A stretch of DNA of 64,000 bases from Pelodera strongyloides (GCA_036852015.1 JAANDG010000314.1:62001-126000); one strand, 5' to 3'; shown: positions 15,301-27,900, counted from the first letter of the stretch. Numbers and translations: made by a program. The notes: generated by a model not told the origin, from the letters alone.

Positions 15301-18300
15301 TGCTACAGCCGAAGTTCCCAAGTCGAAAAAAGTGTAGGATTATAGGATAAACGTTTTTTTTAATTTCCTTCTTTCGATACTGTCTCCGCTAGGTTGATAG
15401 GGTCTCGTTCCTCCTCTACCCAAGAAAAAAATGGGAATAAAGACAAGAAAGGAAAGATGGAGATTCCGGTTACGGTCCCTTTAAACACTTTTTCAGACAG
15501 GCACAAGACACAAGAGAGGAGATATCGTCTGCACTTTGGAAGCGATTAGGACTCGGAACGAGCAATAAAAAAAATTAACGGTAAATCCTGGGAATTTCGA
15601 AAAAATATATAGAAATTAGGCAATCCGTAAGCGATATCGCAAACCTTCCTGTAAAAATATAAAGTCGTCAACGCTTCAAAAAATTAAACCGTGAGTCTTA
15701 CATACAAAAAGAATCGTACTTCTCCTACGGTAGATCAATGGTAACCCCCATCCACATTCGAATTTCAAACAAAACAAGATAACGTGAATCTTATTGTTAG
15801 GCTACGAACTATTACTAAACTTACCAAACGACGATAACAGTTGTCATCAATTGAGGCTTACAATTTTTTTTTTGTCTACTCTGGTTGCTGCTGCAACCTA
15901 CAACACATACATACCTAAGGAAGACATAGAAAATCAAAACAGGACCATGAAAGGGTGAAGGTGAGCTCAGAAGTGAACTGTATGCTACAGTCTTCTGGCT
16001 GGGCTGGCAGCGTCAAAATGTAATGTAGAAATTAAATTCCGTCTAGATGGTTGCAGGATGGGTTGACCAACACAAAAAGTAGTCAAATTAAGAGTAGGGT
16101 CAACTTTACAACATAAAAACCATACGAGGACACGAGATACACACGATACAATCTAGAAACAAAAATAAAAAGATTCAGAAAGGGTAAGAAAAACTATGCA
16201 AAAAAGGTAAAGAAATAAAATTGGAGATCTCGATCTTTATCGAAATAAAAGGAGAAACCGTTTCAATTGCGCACTTATTTAATTTCTCAGCGCAACTGTC
16301 GAATACATTAAAACAAAAAAGTGGCATTCAGCCTCGAGCTTGCTAAGAAAAAAAAGATTTTTCAAAATTTTTGACGGATTGAAAAGGTGGTTACTGTTGT
16401 ATACTTCTGGCTTCTGGCCGCCACGTTCTTATACATAAAGCAAGCAAATTATATAAAAACAACTTTCAGCTCAATAAAAAACATCGCTATCACAGTCAAG
16501 AGTATATCTAGTTTGTTAGGTACGTAAGTTGATTAAAGAACAGGCTTTTTTTCCTTAAGCGAAGACAGAAGGGAAGGGCAAGTAGCGGCACACCTATCGC
16601 TCAGCGAAAAAAAAACAGAGCGGACCTACGCCGGAGCCCTGAGCGTGAATCGAGCATACGGCAAAAGTTGAAAACTGAAATGGATCGAAGCACCCCAAGG
16701 GTGGGACTGAGATGAAATTGATGAAAAACGCTCATAAGGGCATTTTGCATGGAATGGAACAGTCAGTACAAATAGATCCAAGACACAAGACAAGACACCT
16801 GAAAAACACGCGCAGTGTCCCCAATCACAAATTTAGAAGGAAAAATAGAGATATGGTAGACCTTAGCACTTAGTAACTTAGTATGCAAAGGACAAAAATA
16901 TATACATAGTAGATACAAATCAATAATCGAATAATCCTCATTCTCATTTATACTTATCAAACTTACCAACAAAATCAAAATCATCATCAAAAAGTCAAAA
17001 TAAACAGTATTCGCTTCTACACGTGACACACGTGCTAAAAAAAAGTCCAGAAAGAAAGTAAATGCAGGTTCTGTTTCTGTTTCGGAGTCGGAGAGACCAC
17101 AACGCACAACTCCACAACTCAAAATGTCTCTCGTAAGCAACAAGCAAGTGCAACAATAAATATAATATGAACTATGAACCAACCTCAAACCCATCGGTCT
17201 CATATTCTTGAAAGCGTCAAAGAAATGCTCGTCGCTGTAGTCGGGTGTGCAGAACATGTCGGTGTCTGCAAAAGAAGACTCAGCTTAATTAGTTGACTGT
17301 TGACTAGGCGGCTACGGGGTACTGGTACCGTATAACTGTATAACATTGTAGAAGTAGAGTGTAGAGATTTGCTGTCTAAAAATACGAAAATTTTGTTAAG
17401 GTGCGCAATGTAAGTTGCATACTTACATCTAAACCTGATAGAATTTAGAATTAGAATCTACTATCGTATCGATCGGCTCGCTACCTGATCTTTAACTAGC
17501 GAAAATTAAATGCACTTCAAATACGACTGACTCTATAGCTACGGTAACTTAAGCTTACAATTAAGGCGCTCGAAATAAAAATAAAAAGTTGGCATGAGGC
17601 AGGAAGTAGCAATACTACGTGCGATTCAACGTCAATTGAGAATTGAGATTACTGTACCAAAAAATTACCTACTCGTGCTCTAACCTAAAGAAAAAAAATA
17701 TGTACACACTATTTTCATCAAATGAGATGTCTAAAGGAAACAGTGACGAGATTACAGACAAAAAAAGTGAAACAAGGACGAAGGGAAAAGAAAAAAAGCA
17801 TATTAATTGATAAATATATCGCATAATGTTTCTCTATGGCTTCACATCAAAGCACGAAATACCACGAGAAAAATAAAACAGAGCAAAGTAACAAAATAAC
17901 TCTGGGTGAACATGTTTCTAGTTTTTACATTCTACTAAAAAACTCAACTAGAAATCCCTCCTAAAAACACACACACAACATGTTCGAAATCGAAAACCTG
18001 TACCTGATACCAGTGCAAAGAAGTTTTACATCGATGTTGTATTCTGATAAAATAAGAGAGGAGAAGGTTTAGGAATTTAAACGTGCTCATAAAATGAAGA
18101 CGAAATATCATCTTCTTTTCCATTCCAAAACAAACAATAAATCAATAAAAGCCAATCGACATTGGCTATGTGCACATAATTCTGACCGGCTTGTTGAAAC
18201 TCGAAAAAGAGAAGGGAAAAGAGAAAAGACCTTGCTTTTCGCGTCTCATATTGTGCAATGGGAGACAAAATAGAAAAACTGACACGGAAATCAGAGTTAA

Positions 18301-21300
18301 GCTACAAACTACAAAACACAAACACTAGCGAAACTTGTGTATTTCTGGAAGAAAACAGTAAACACTAAAAAAATAGGTTAAAACTAGCGCAAAAAAATTA
18401 ATGTGGAAAAACAATTAGATCTCCCTCGACTCTTATCTTATGTTTAGTTGAATGCACCAAAAAACTAAAACAGACAGGTTGCACTACAAAATACTAGTAA
18501 GACAAACAAAGAGTTACTATTTAATACAACCTAGAATGGCCTAAAGGTCAAAAAGAAGCAGGAATGTTGGGAAAGAAAGCAACAAAATACTATCTGCTCG
18601 GCTATCAGGGATTATATCAGAGCATCGGTGATAATGCCCAAAGAAGTGAAGTGACCTCTACGAAACTATTGATTGACAAGAAGGAGCATATCAGCATAGG
18701 GAGTTGGGGAGAAACCCACAAGTACCCGTCACTTTTTTGATAAGGAAAATTAATCTTTTTTTTGCAGAAACAGCATTCGTCTATACTTTGAACCGAAGAG
18801 AAGACTGACGACAAGTTTAGTTTGTCCCCGTCCCGTATTAGGTAGCAATTTTTAATTTGAAACAAAAAATACTGACAAGGAACGGACATTTTATGGCAAG
18901 AAATTTACCTTTTTTAGGTCTACCCTATCCCACCGTATCATTCAAAAAAGTTAGTTCGGCAGTACATATAAAATATACAAATACGATATGACGTATGTCA
19001 TTTGACCACAACCATATCATGATGCAATAGTCAGAAACAGAAAAGAGCAACCAGCAACGAGAAGGGGAAGTGAGAAGTTAGTGAATAGAGAGGAAATGTA
19101 CGAGCTACGTGCCAAAACACAAATGCTCGACCGAGCAAAAATGAGAAGTTAGTGAATAGAGAGGAGCACAGAAAGGTAGTTAGTGAGGGAGAACCTTATG
19201 GAGGAGCAGAGAAAGATAGATAGAGAGGAGAACATCAGAGAAGAGAACCTTTCCTGATGTCTATAGTGCACATCAATAAATATATCGCAAAATAAGATAC
19301 TGTATTAAGATAGACTAAAACATGTTTTCATATGTAACCATGGGAAATAATTAAACTCGTTCAGGCAAGAAACTGTACAAAACTCAATTTCGTTTCTACC
19401 CTACTTCACTGGTCCACCAAATGTACATTTAATTGCCTACATCATACGCACCTTATACGTATACTTAATTTTGAATTCCTAAAAAAAAAACCAACTTGTG
19501 TCAAGAGTAAAAAAAACACGGGGAATAAAAATACGATATGGAAACTAATAGGAATTCTATATAAGGGAAAGAAACCCAAACCCAGCTATTATTTATAGAT
19601 TCAATCAAACCCATGTACCCATGTGATCAATAACAAACATTTTCAATGAAAATGTAAACTATGCTCCATGCTCGGAATTCTTGCTATGGAACAAACAAAA
19701 TGCCAAAATTATAGATCTCTATCAGCCTCTTTTATAAGCAGAAACAATTCTATTGCACTAACAGGTGGGTTGGTCGCTGCTCTATATGAACTGTGTACGT
19801 GCCAGATGGAAAAATTGCCCGTGGACTTCGAAACGATTGCGCCAAACAAACTAACAAACAAGACATCATTGCTCAGTGCTATGATCACAATGGTAGCGCT
19901 GTAGCGCACCAAATCAGCATTCATTAACCTCGCACACTGATTAGATCTATGGATCCACTGGACAGATACTACGCTGATACGCACAAAGAACGACCAGTCT
20001 CTCCAATTGTTATAGAGCAATTGGTGTGACGTGTCCACACAGATGTTCCCTCATTTAAGAAACGCGTACGTGCGCATTTACAAAACAACCTACCGCACGT
20101 AGACTAGAACCAGACGATGATTTTAAAGCTACTATTCACAATAAAGATCAATTGATCACTGATTGGGTGGCACTGATTGTGAGAAAGGAAATCACTGCAA
20201 CCGCACTGAAAGCAGCCGAGAGAGTAGAGTACGCTGCGTCGTGATAGAAAAGCCAAGGCAATGGACAAATGAAACGAAATATTCTTTTCTGAGGCGCTCA
20301 CTTACAGAGACAATATTTCCCCAAAATCTCGCTGGTAAATACAGATGTAGTAGTTTACTATAGTAAGTAAAGAGTAAAGAGTAAAGAGAAAAACAACTTA
20401 AGGAACCGAGAAGGCAGTAAATGAGCACAAACATCTAAGCGCGCCTGGCTCCTGGTCTTTAATATTGTAGCATCGTTAATCGTAAGAAAATTCGAAAATG
20501 AAAGAAAACTACAATAAACATAAACATACCACAATCGAACCTGTCGAACACGATCTGAGACTGAGAGTCCATTCCAGAAATGGAAAAGTTCCCGTCGAAA
20601 TGCAGCGGTGACCAGTCTTTACCCAATGGAACCTAAAAATACTCGATTCCCTTTCAACACACAAAACAGTACTTATTCTAATGAGCTTACTGTGCTTACT
20701 GTAAAACGTTCCATATCGAAATCCTCCTCGAATGACCATACGGTACCTCGGTACCAATCGAAACACAAAATGAAAAAAAAGAAGAAATTGAATAATAAAG
20801 AAAACTCACGTTCGGTCGTGGAGGCAAAAGCATTGCAAACAGGAGCGCGGCCAGCCAGTAAGGTGTGGAGTTGGACTTAAAGATTATAAATTCATAACAC
20901 TAAAAAAACTCATTTTCGGTAATTTTCTACTTTCAGTCATTTTTCTACATTCACCACGACTAACAAAAAATTACGCCCGATCAGTAACTGACAACACAAA
21001 TCAAACTAACGGTTTAATTACCCAAGTTCGAGGTAATTATTCCGCATTGACGGTGTCGTAATGACGAAACGTTGGCAGTAAAGACAATTTTACATATGTG
21101 AATTTGATGTTTATTCTGGGAATCGTAAATGCTCGAAGATCTACCTTGACTACTTATATCTTCTCCCAAAATGGATCGCATCTCAACAATAGGAGCTCGT
21201 TCACAGACAATAAGTTACATTTGAGTTGAGAACTAACAAATGGAAATGTGAAGGGCGGAAAAAAGCTTACTCCTTTCTTTTTATACGTAGCTGGTGACGG

Positions 21301-21657
21301 GGAGCGGAAACGCATGCGAATGTTTCGCACGCTACGAACACTCTCCCTACTACTCTCCCTAAAAAGCAACATATGATGGCATAAACCTCTCTATGCCATG
21401 TACGTAAACCCAATCCGCTGAATTATGAGCAGCATCAGCGCAAGAATTAACACAACTACGAGCGTTACACTTGAATATATATGTGATCTAACGTTACGAT
21501 TTTTTTTTTAAGAAACACTCAAAGTTGGACAAAGCAAAACGAAGCACACATCACAAAACATTAACTTAGTAAGCTTAGTCCGTACACTGCACGAGTGTCA
21601 TTACAAAACTCAAAGCTACCTTCGCCGTTGTGGATCCGGTTCTTCACCTGGTGGCAT
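1..21657 (-). CDS. skn-1: skn-1 / Nrf-CNC stress transcription factor, 5' part (gene continues beyond base 1)
   Basis: Orthologue of nematode SKN-1, which activates detoxification and proteasome genes. Exons on the minus strand are 21657-21620 (ATG), 21358-21271, 20875-20810, 20632-20530, 17265-17184, 13155-13018, 4495-4376, 802-665, 499-392 and 211 to about 55. Each has AG/GT borders, and phases agree at every junction except 13018 to 4495, where at least one exon is missing. Exons 1-2 give an Arg-rich N-terminus and exon 3 a hydrophobic anchor (YWLAALLFAMLLPP), as in the ER-anchored SKN-1A form. The 17.2/13.1-kb exons join to RPMGLRWRDDD and contain VMPVLTEQRP. The 4.4-kb exon carries the DIDLID-type activation element (DIELIDVLWRSDI) followed by CERDLQTLTEKS. 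The last exon (LFADVWQEVGQLN) matches the LFEDVSREEGQLN region of C. elegans SKN-1. The CNC/basic DNA-binding domain lies outside the window. Confidence 0.93.
269..306. repeat. (GA)n microsatellite
   Basis: Nearly pure GA; on the minus strand it is a CT tract about 50 bp upstream of the acceptor of the skn-1 exon starting at 211. Confidence 0.95.
803..4375. other. skn-1 intron
   Basis: Contains the tandem duplication at 2171-2237, a GT run near 1870, and a poly-C run at 4197-4211. I see no gene in it. Confidence 0.8.
2171..2237. repeat. 34-bp tandem duplication
   Basis: tgaaatagcctcatagcaag plus gaaccatcaagga is repeated twice, identical by eye. Confidence 0.92.
4376..4495 (-). CDS. skn-1: skn-1 exon with the DIDLID transactivation element
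   Basis: This 120-nt, phase 0-0 exon begins with DIELIDVLWRSDI, the element shared by SKN-1 and the NRF proteins, and continues with CERDLQTLTEKSSVP as in C. elegans SKN-1. Acceptor tttctttccag, donor GTGAGC. It joins in phase to the next exon (802-665), whose SKTYFEDFYG resembles the region after DIDLID in SKN-1. An inverted-repeat element (4553-4722) ends 58 bp upstream of its acceptor. Confidence 0.95.
4553..4722. mobile_element. MITE (TTAAAGC.GTATG.CA.GTGGTT ends), copy 1
   Basis: Left attaaagctgtatgacaagt pairs with the right cacgtggcataccgctttaa. Ends 58 bp upstream of the skn-1 DIDLID exon acceptor. Similar to 56578-56744. Confidence 0.72.
6907..7290 (-). other. GC-elevated open blocks with splice signals, possible exons of unknown identity
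   Basis: Two blocks stay open on the minus strand in phase 0 with splice-like borders: 7290-7159 (aacccag/GGC ... CGATTG/GTTTTT, containing ERAESLLQFAVSLSLGYKN) and 7116-6907 (ttattcaag/CTG ... CAAATG/GTAGGT, containing LCACTVLNSWEYCEKCKP). They lie in the long skn-1 intron. I recognise no family. The same stretch is also open on the plus strand (6799-7110), so the coding case is weak. Confidence 0.3.
8559..9205 (-). other. Further GC-elevated open blocks in the same skn-1 intron
   Basis: On the minus strand, about 9185 to 9065 reads GVSIEGDILLGVNALLSGYL after an acceptor-like cgtcgtag, and 8762 to 8562 reads CESCFEKLAKDINDPSATLR after gctgcag. Composition is more exon-like than the surrounding DNA. 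No domain recognised. They could be exons of a nested gene, the missing skn-1 exon, or an old repeat. Confidence 0.25.
11168..11275. repeat. Dispersed repeat, copy 1
   Basis: Contains caactgaaaccaaacccaga and ggccggaccgtgtatt; the reverse complement is at 49460-49568. Nature unknown. Confidence 0.7.
12813..12906. repeat. Perfect 16-bp stem inverted repeat
   Basis: aaaaaaccttatggtt and aaccataaggtttttt flank a 48-bp loop in the long skn-1 intron; probably a decayed MITE. Confidence 0.7.
13156..17183. other. skn-1 intron
   Basis: A small tandem repeat at about 13590-13630 and the exon-like duplicated block at 14675-14747; nothing else recognised. Confidence 0.75.
14675..14747 (-). repeat. Duplicated exon-like block, copy in the skn-1 intron
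   Basis: Minus strand gttgtttag/ATG then MRFIMGEDIENQ and the same CAAG/GTAGAT junction as the 21.1-kb copy. It cannot join the next exon (13155) in frame, so if it is an exon it is not one of the ordinary transcript. Confidence 0.45.
17266..20529. other. skn-1 intron
   Basis: AT-rich, with an imperfect duplication of gagaagttagtgaatagaga at about 19070 and 19141. No gene seen. Confidence 0.75.
20810..20875 (-). CDS. skn-1: skn-1 exon 3: ER membrane-anchor exon of the SKN-1A isoform
   Basis: This 66-nt, phase 0-0 exon encodes 22 residues centred on YWLAALLFAMLLPP, a single hydrophobic segment. It follows a basic stretch from exons 1-2 (RRESSRESVRSVRNIRMR). A basic tail followed by one hydrophobic helix is the arrangement of SKN-1A and vertebrate NRF1, which are inserted in the ER, glycosylated, retrotranslocated and then processed. 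Acceptor is ataatctttaag and donor is GTGAGT. Skipping exons 1-4 by use of a downstream promoter would give a soluble SKN-1C-like form; candidate in-frame starts are ATGs in the exons at 20530-20632 and 17184-17265. Confidence 0.85.
21117..21181 (-). repeat. Duplicated exon-like block, copy near skn-1 exon 2 (possible alternative first exon)
   Basis: On the minus strand, ATG at 21181 opens MRSILGEDISSQ, followed by a donor-like CAAG/GTAGAT, giving 37 nt that end in phase 1. That phase fits the skn-1 exon at 17265. A similar block lies at 14675-14747. Use as an exon is inference. Confidence 0.45.
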
Positions 21658-21745
21658 TTCTAACGTTCACAGTGTGCTTCTTCTTCTTCTTGAACTTACA
21701 ACACTTTCGCCTTCGAAAACTAGCAAAGCTCAATCTAAAAAAAAT
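21658..21745 (-). promoter_or_regulatory. 5' leader of skn-1 with a possible trans-splice acceptor
   Basis: Upstream of the skn-1 ATG the minus strand has gaatttttttag at 21746-21735, a strong 3' splice site with no obvious upstream exon. A weaker one (gaacgttag) lies two bases before the ATG. With the bec-1 stop only about 335 bp away, this fits trans-splicing of a downstream operon gene. That is inference; no donor or U-rich element was identified with confidence. Confidence 0.35.
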
Positions 21746-21991
21746 TCAATTTCCACGTGCAAGAGTCCACAACAGATTTTCAGCACCCCGAGAAAAATAT
21801 TAAATAGATTCATTACTAAAAGACAAAAAGTCCAGCAGCTCTCGTACAAATAGAATATGAAAAACACCAAACACGTAGATACTGCATTGTAAATTAAATC
21901 CGTACTGGCCTAGAAAACATCGAATTCCCAAAAGTTTGACAAAACCACACCTTGTAGAATAGTCCTCACCCCCACAAGTATCCCGCCAAAA

Positions 21992-24900
21992 TTACGCACA
22001 CAAATGAAAGGAGAAGGCGGCAGTACTCACTTGAGAAAGACTGCAAATCAAATAATAACAATCATGAATCATAAATAAACAAAAACAATCCTGAAGGGGT
22101 AATCGGGTAATAGAACAAGAAACAATGCAAAATAAATTATTTGCTCACGCAACAGTTAGATCACAAGCAAATTTTGAAAAAAAAAGTATAGGCCAGTTAT
22201 ATAAGTAGTCCCAATAAAATACTACAAACATAAAAAAATTTAAGATATTCATTTGGTCAAATCACCTATCACCAACGTATTGAATAAATAAAAAAACGTG
22301 GGAATATGACAAAAAAAACTTTATAACATCAACTAGACAATAAATACAGCGCAATGATGATTCACATAATGAATAACAATCATATAAGAACATGGAACAA
22401 GCGTAAAACTCACCACGGAACTATAGCATAAATTAAAAATAGCTGAGCTGAATAATGCAGAAATGTACAATAATAATGATCATGGATGACACGCATCATC
22501 GTAAGTGAGCAGTAGTGAAAAAAACTATAAATATACAAGGAGGAAGGAATATCGGCAATCGGCATTTACAGCAATAATCAAACTTCAGAAAATAGCACAT
22601 AAAAGGTAAAGTACAGCATAAATAATGTATTGAGTATTTTCTGATGATAACAAGCAAATAAAAATGTCTAACTCGGAAATATTATTTATCAATTATCACA
22701 TTCATTTTTACGCCGGAATTCGACTAGATACGAAATTAGACTTCTAGCTTTTTAATCTCAGGTTCACATTCAATCACAGCAACAACGTAGTAAGACCAAA
22801 GCTAACTAAATTAACAATAACGACTAACGCATAACGCTAACGAAACACGCAATAAAGGGGAGTTTTTGCTCAGATTTTCGGGAGTCAATCAGCAATATAG
22901 AATAGAATATAAAGGCGGAGTATTTTTTTTTAACATTTAAACCGGGGGTAAAATCACAAACACCACTTCTCAACTTACATAAAGGTACTTACGTGAAACT
23001 CTTTCTACCCGTCTCCCCATCACTCACTGCCTCTTCTGGCTCTTTCGCAGCATGTCAACCATCGTCAGTGCGTACTTCAGATTCGACAGCAGACACTTCA
23101 TCGCACGCGTCCATCTGTGTGAGAGAAGTTACTACGTGTTATGTTTGTGTCCTCACGTTTCTGTCATTTCTTTGCAACGTCCAGAAAGTATATAATTTGT
23201 AACAATTAGCATGTTGATTTGAAGTTAGCATAATCATAGAAGATGAAGGGGGTGTGCGGGTGGGTGTGCGTGTATTACTTTGACTCACGACTCTACTTAA
23301 AGCGAAATACCGGCCGGTTTTTGAAACAAGATGTCCACGATGCGTTTCAAAGACCGGCGGGTATTTCGCTTTAATACTGCGCGTTTAAACAACTCTCAAC
23401 ACTACTAGACTGATATCTATAAAAAAATAAAGAGTTAACCAACCTCTCCTCGCTGTTAAATTGCATCTTCACTGAATACTTCATCGAATTGTGCACAAGA
23501 CAATCTTTCGAAATTGAGTGCGGAAGAACCCATGTCGGATCCTTGTTCTGGAAAAAAATATATGGTTAAAATTGATGTCATATTATTTCTAATTTCTAAG
23601 ATTTGTGATAAATTCATCAGTTTGACCCAAAAACACCTAGAACATTTAGTAAGATGTGATATTCGACAAAATATGATTAAAAGAATACATATAAATAGAA
23701 TCACCAAGCACAATTAATGAATAATAAATGCACTCTGTAAGAATGAATGAATATAAATAAATGAAGATAAACTGATAAACAAACCAAGCAAAAACCATAT
23801 AAAATAACTGATTACACAAATGAACGTATAACGTGGAATATGGGTGTGGAATAACGCTCGCAAAAGTTCTTAAAAGATGAATATGTACATAAAATCGTAA
23901 AATTATATAAAGAAAGTACAGTATTGTACTTATTCTTAGTTGGTACTTGATACTAAACTAAAAACACTACGACACAGAGCGACGAGCAAGGAATAACACA
24001 CGCTGACACGCTGCACCCTCACAGACACTACAAAGGTACAAAGACTACAAAAACTACACCGGACACCGCGTCAGAAATCAGAAAAGAAAACGCTGGAACC
24101 GAACGGCTATTGCGAAAGGCATACGAAAAGAACAAACAGAACAAAAATAGTCTTTGCAGGGCACACTACAATATACGATAGGGATGAATAAAACATCAAT
24201 AAATGATTTTTTTTACAGAAAGTACTATTTGCGAAAGGTAGAAAATGCTGGGAATTAAAAAAGCGTTATAAGCAGTGACAATACCCAGGCTCTATTTCAA
24301 TTAGTTTATGTCTTATGGGACAATTATTTAAGGCTACTCACTTTCTTCATTATTCGAAATCCTTACTAAGCGAGCAAGTCAAATTTGCAATATACATTGC
24401 AATGGCAAAGGCAAAAGAGTCGCGGATGTTCCGATTAATGCGTTTGAACCCGGCATTTATAGAAACAACAACAATACAAACCACAAATCAAGGACAGAGC
24501 TTAGATGATAAAATCTGTTATCTGATAGGTTTCATTACCTAAACCGCACATCTACAGAAACACCAGTGTAGTGTGGTGATTCAGTTATTCAATAAGAAAT
24601 TAGGAAACATTCAGAAACGCGTGCACGTACAGACACAAACAATGCGGGCTTGCGGGCACATAATGACAACTTACTAAGGAGGAAACCTTGTGCTTTATTG
24701 TTTACGTTTACTTGTATTATTCTAATATAATATAGATCACCTCTAATTAGAAAATAGGCTCACTTATTGTTAGTCAAGCTATGACAATAATAAATAAGTT
24801 TACGGGAAAGGAACAAAATTAGGTGGAAAATCAAGCATATAAGATAAACACCTCATTTCAGACTCCCGTGGAATTGCGTCACGGCCCAGCACGAAATGAA

Positions 24901-27900
24901 ATTACAAAATCTTAGGGAACGAGGCCAACGAGGAACATTTAAGATGCATACACCAAATGCTTATCTATAACTTAAAGTGCTTAAAGGCTCAGGAACAGCA
25001 CCTGTCAACCTGTCTTGTACAAACAAAAAACACCCACCAGTTATTTTGACAATAACTGCAATAAAGAATGAGGTTGAATCAAGAGATTCATTCTAATAGG
25101 GTAGTAGGTACAGACTGCTCAAGAATAAATAAGGGGTATTTTGAAACAAATAAGCAGACTACAAATAGAAACATACAAACTACAAACTACAAAAAAAGCA
25201 ACAATTCATAACCAATAACTTCACTTACTATGAGAGCAGATTGTAGAATGGCTAGACACTCGAGAAAGGCCACCGCGCCCTCATCCGTGTTATGACCGGT
25301 GCCGAATGGTCGCCATCCACCAGAAGCGTGTAGTGGAAGATCTTTCGTCTCGCCTAAATTAAATATAAAATAAAATACATGTTACACAATTATATGACAA
25401 CTAAAACGAGCTACGAGCACACATACGATCACATATAATATGCGCCTTTTTGCCATAGTACATACATACAGACAATACATGATATTCTCTAGCTTAACCA
25501 ATGTGCAAATTCTTTTCACTTTACATACATTAAGTGGTTAGGTTATTTGAGAAATGCACATTCAATTATTTGACAAAACGGTTAGGAACCATCTAGGGAG
25601 GGTAAAGAGGCCACTTAAACTATACCAGTGACGCCCAAGTTATAGAAAACACATAGAAGTCATTCATACTGAAAGCTTTCTATTGGTTGGACATCGAAAG
25701 ATAATTAACTCTTGTCTCTTACCCGAAGGCTTTGTCATCTTAATATACGAATGACTTCCCAGCGTCATGATCTTGTACATGGATGGTTGATTTTGGGTCA
25801 ATTGAAGGAGTACCTAAACAAGCCGGAATGCCTGAACTCAGAATAAAATAAATCCTAAATTGCTCTCACGCTTCACTTTATTTGTTAGTTTTTTCATAAC
25901 TCACAGCTTCAACAATCCAATAACAAAGTCCCTAACAAAACAAACCACTCCTACTACACAAAGATAGAAAGCTAAAAAAAAAGATAGACAATTATTGAAC
26001 AAACTGCTCTGTACTTTTTGTTTTCGAGTTGCAAGTTGTTCACCAAAACCCCTAAGACATAACTCGTGAGAAGCGGATGACCACCATACAACAGTTGCTG
26101 TCAGCTACTGGCAAAACAAGCGCACAATCAACGGAACCAAAAATATAAATTAAACTTCTGGGTCAACATTTATTCGCACCTGATCAGGACTAGGATTAGG
26201 TCGATCGGGATCATTACAAAACTACTACACACTACTTCACTATTCCAATAAAAATTTTTTTTGAGAAACGCACACTAAATTATTTGACCACACGGTTAGC
26301 GACCATCTAGCTAGGAGGGCAAAGGCGTCATTTAAACTAGCACATAAAAGACGTTATACCAATAGCTTTCTATTGGGATTACTGTACCAAAACCAAAACT
26401 CGTACCACAACGACACACTTAAATCACCCAAAACACTTACATCTAATAAAAGGGCAGCTTGTCCCCAGGCTGAGTTTATCTCACTCCATTCCACCGGATG
26501 GTCGGGAAGCCTGAAACGATCATCCATATAACATATATCGATGAGAGGGTAGACAATGTCACCTTATTAGGCTTTGAATGTTGTACGATGTACATTACAT
26601 CAAAACAATAAACGCGAACGCTAGTCAGGTGAGCGAGAATAAAAAAATAGAATGATAACCATGGTAGTTAGTTACTTTACGGTACGGACAATACGACGAG
26701 CTACGCTACAAAACAAACGAATACCCATTAGCTACTTTTAACCCAGCACCGAAACATAATGATAGTCCAACCAAAATACTCTTTCCAACATAATACGGGC
26801 GCACATCATCAAGAAAATTAAATGATAATTAATAGCATACCTTCCCAGCTTGAATCCATTTATTTGCGCTAGCGGACCCTCCACCCAAATATGGAAGCAC
26901 AAATCGAGCACGTTGCGAGATGTGAGCTTCTAAAAACATGTATAATGATGATGCTCACAAATGACAAATGATAATGTGCGAAGGCGAGACAATATAGACC
27001 ATATACATTAAATCAACTGGTGGGCCATGTCCATGTGTCGGGAAGTAGGTATATATTACATATTACTGAATACCTTATTTAAAAAAAAAAAGAACAACGC
27101 GAAAATCAAGTATCAAGGTATCGTAAATCCACTCAGACTACCTGACTACCGCTTGTTTACCGCGATAAAGCGAAATACCGGCTGGTTTTTGAAACGCATC
27201 GTGTACGCCTGCATTATTATGCAGCATATGCAAATAAGCAAAAATTTGAATAAAAAATCGAGCTAAATTCTAGCAAATTAGCATAAATACGCAAGAATAC
27301 AGTTGTCCACGATGCGTTTCAAAAACCGGCCGGTATTTCGCGTTAAAGGAGGAGGCTCACGAGTATGAATTGCTCAAATAGTTTCCTTTTATCGACAGAC
27401 GCTGGTATTAAATTCCGAAAGACATACTTTACAAAGCAAAAGCTTTTAATTGGAAAGAGTAAATCAATATAAAACTATGAAGTCTATAATTTTGGACCGT
27501 AGTAAATAGTTGATTCCCATAGTGGGCATGCAAATTTACAAGTCATTTTGCAAGCCGGCACAAAATTTGAATGCCCACTATGGAAATCAACTATTTATTA
27601 CGATCCAAATTTTTACAGACTTCATAGGCTTATATTGATTTACTCCTTCCAATTAAAAGCTTTTGCTTTGTAAAGTATGTCTTTCGGAATTTAATACCAT
27701 CATATATTTCGATAAAAGGAAACCATTTGAGCACTTCATTCTCGTGAGCCTCCTCTTTTAAAGGGGAAACCAGTTTAGTTTGCCTTTTGCAAAAAGCACT
27801 ATACACATGCCCCACCACTGTCGCCCTTCAGCCGAACTTTATACCCTCTGACATTTGTCAGTGATAAATAATACTATTAAAGACACAAGGCACACAAGGT

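Noticed and set aside
16763..17257. 164-codon minus-strand ORF, the longest in the window
   Set aside because: Only its first part (to 17184) is the skn-1 exon; the rest runs through a good donor (GAG/GTTGGT) into AT-rich intron, and the next exon joins in phase to give RPMGLRWRDD.
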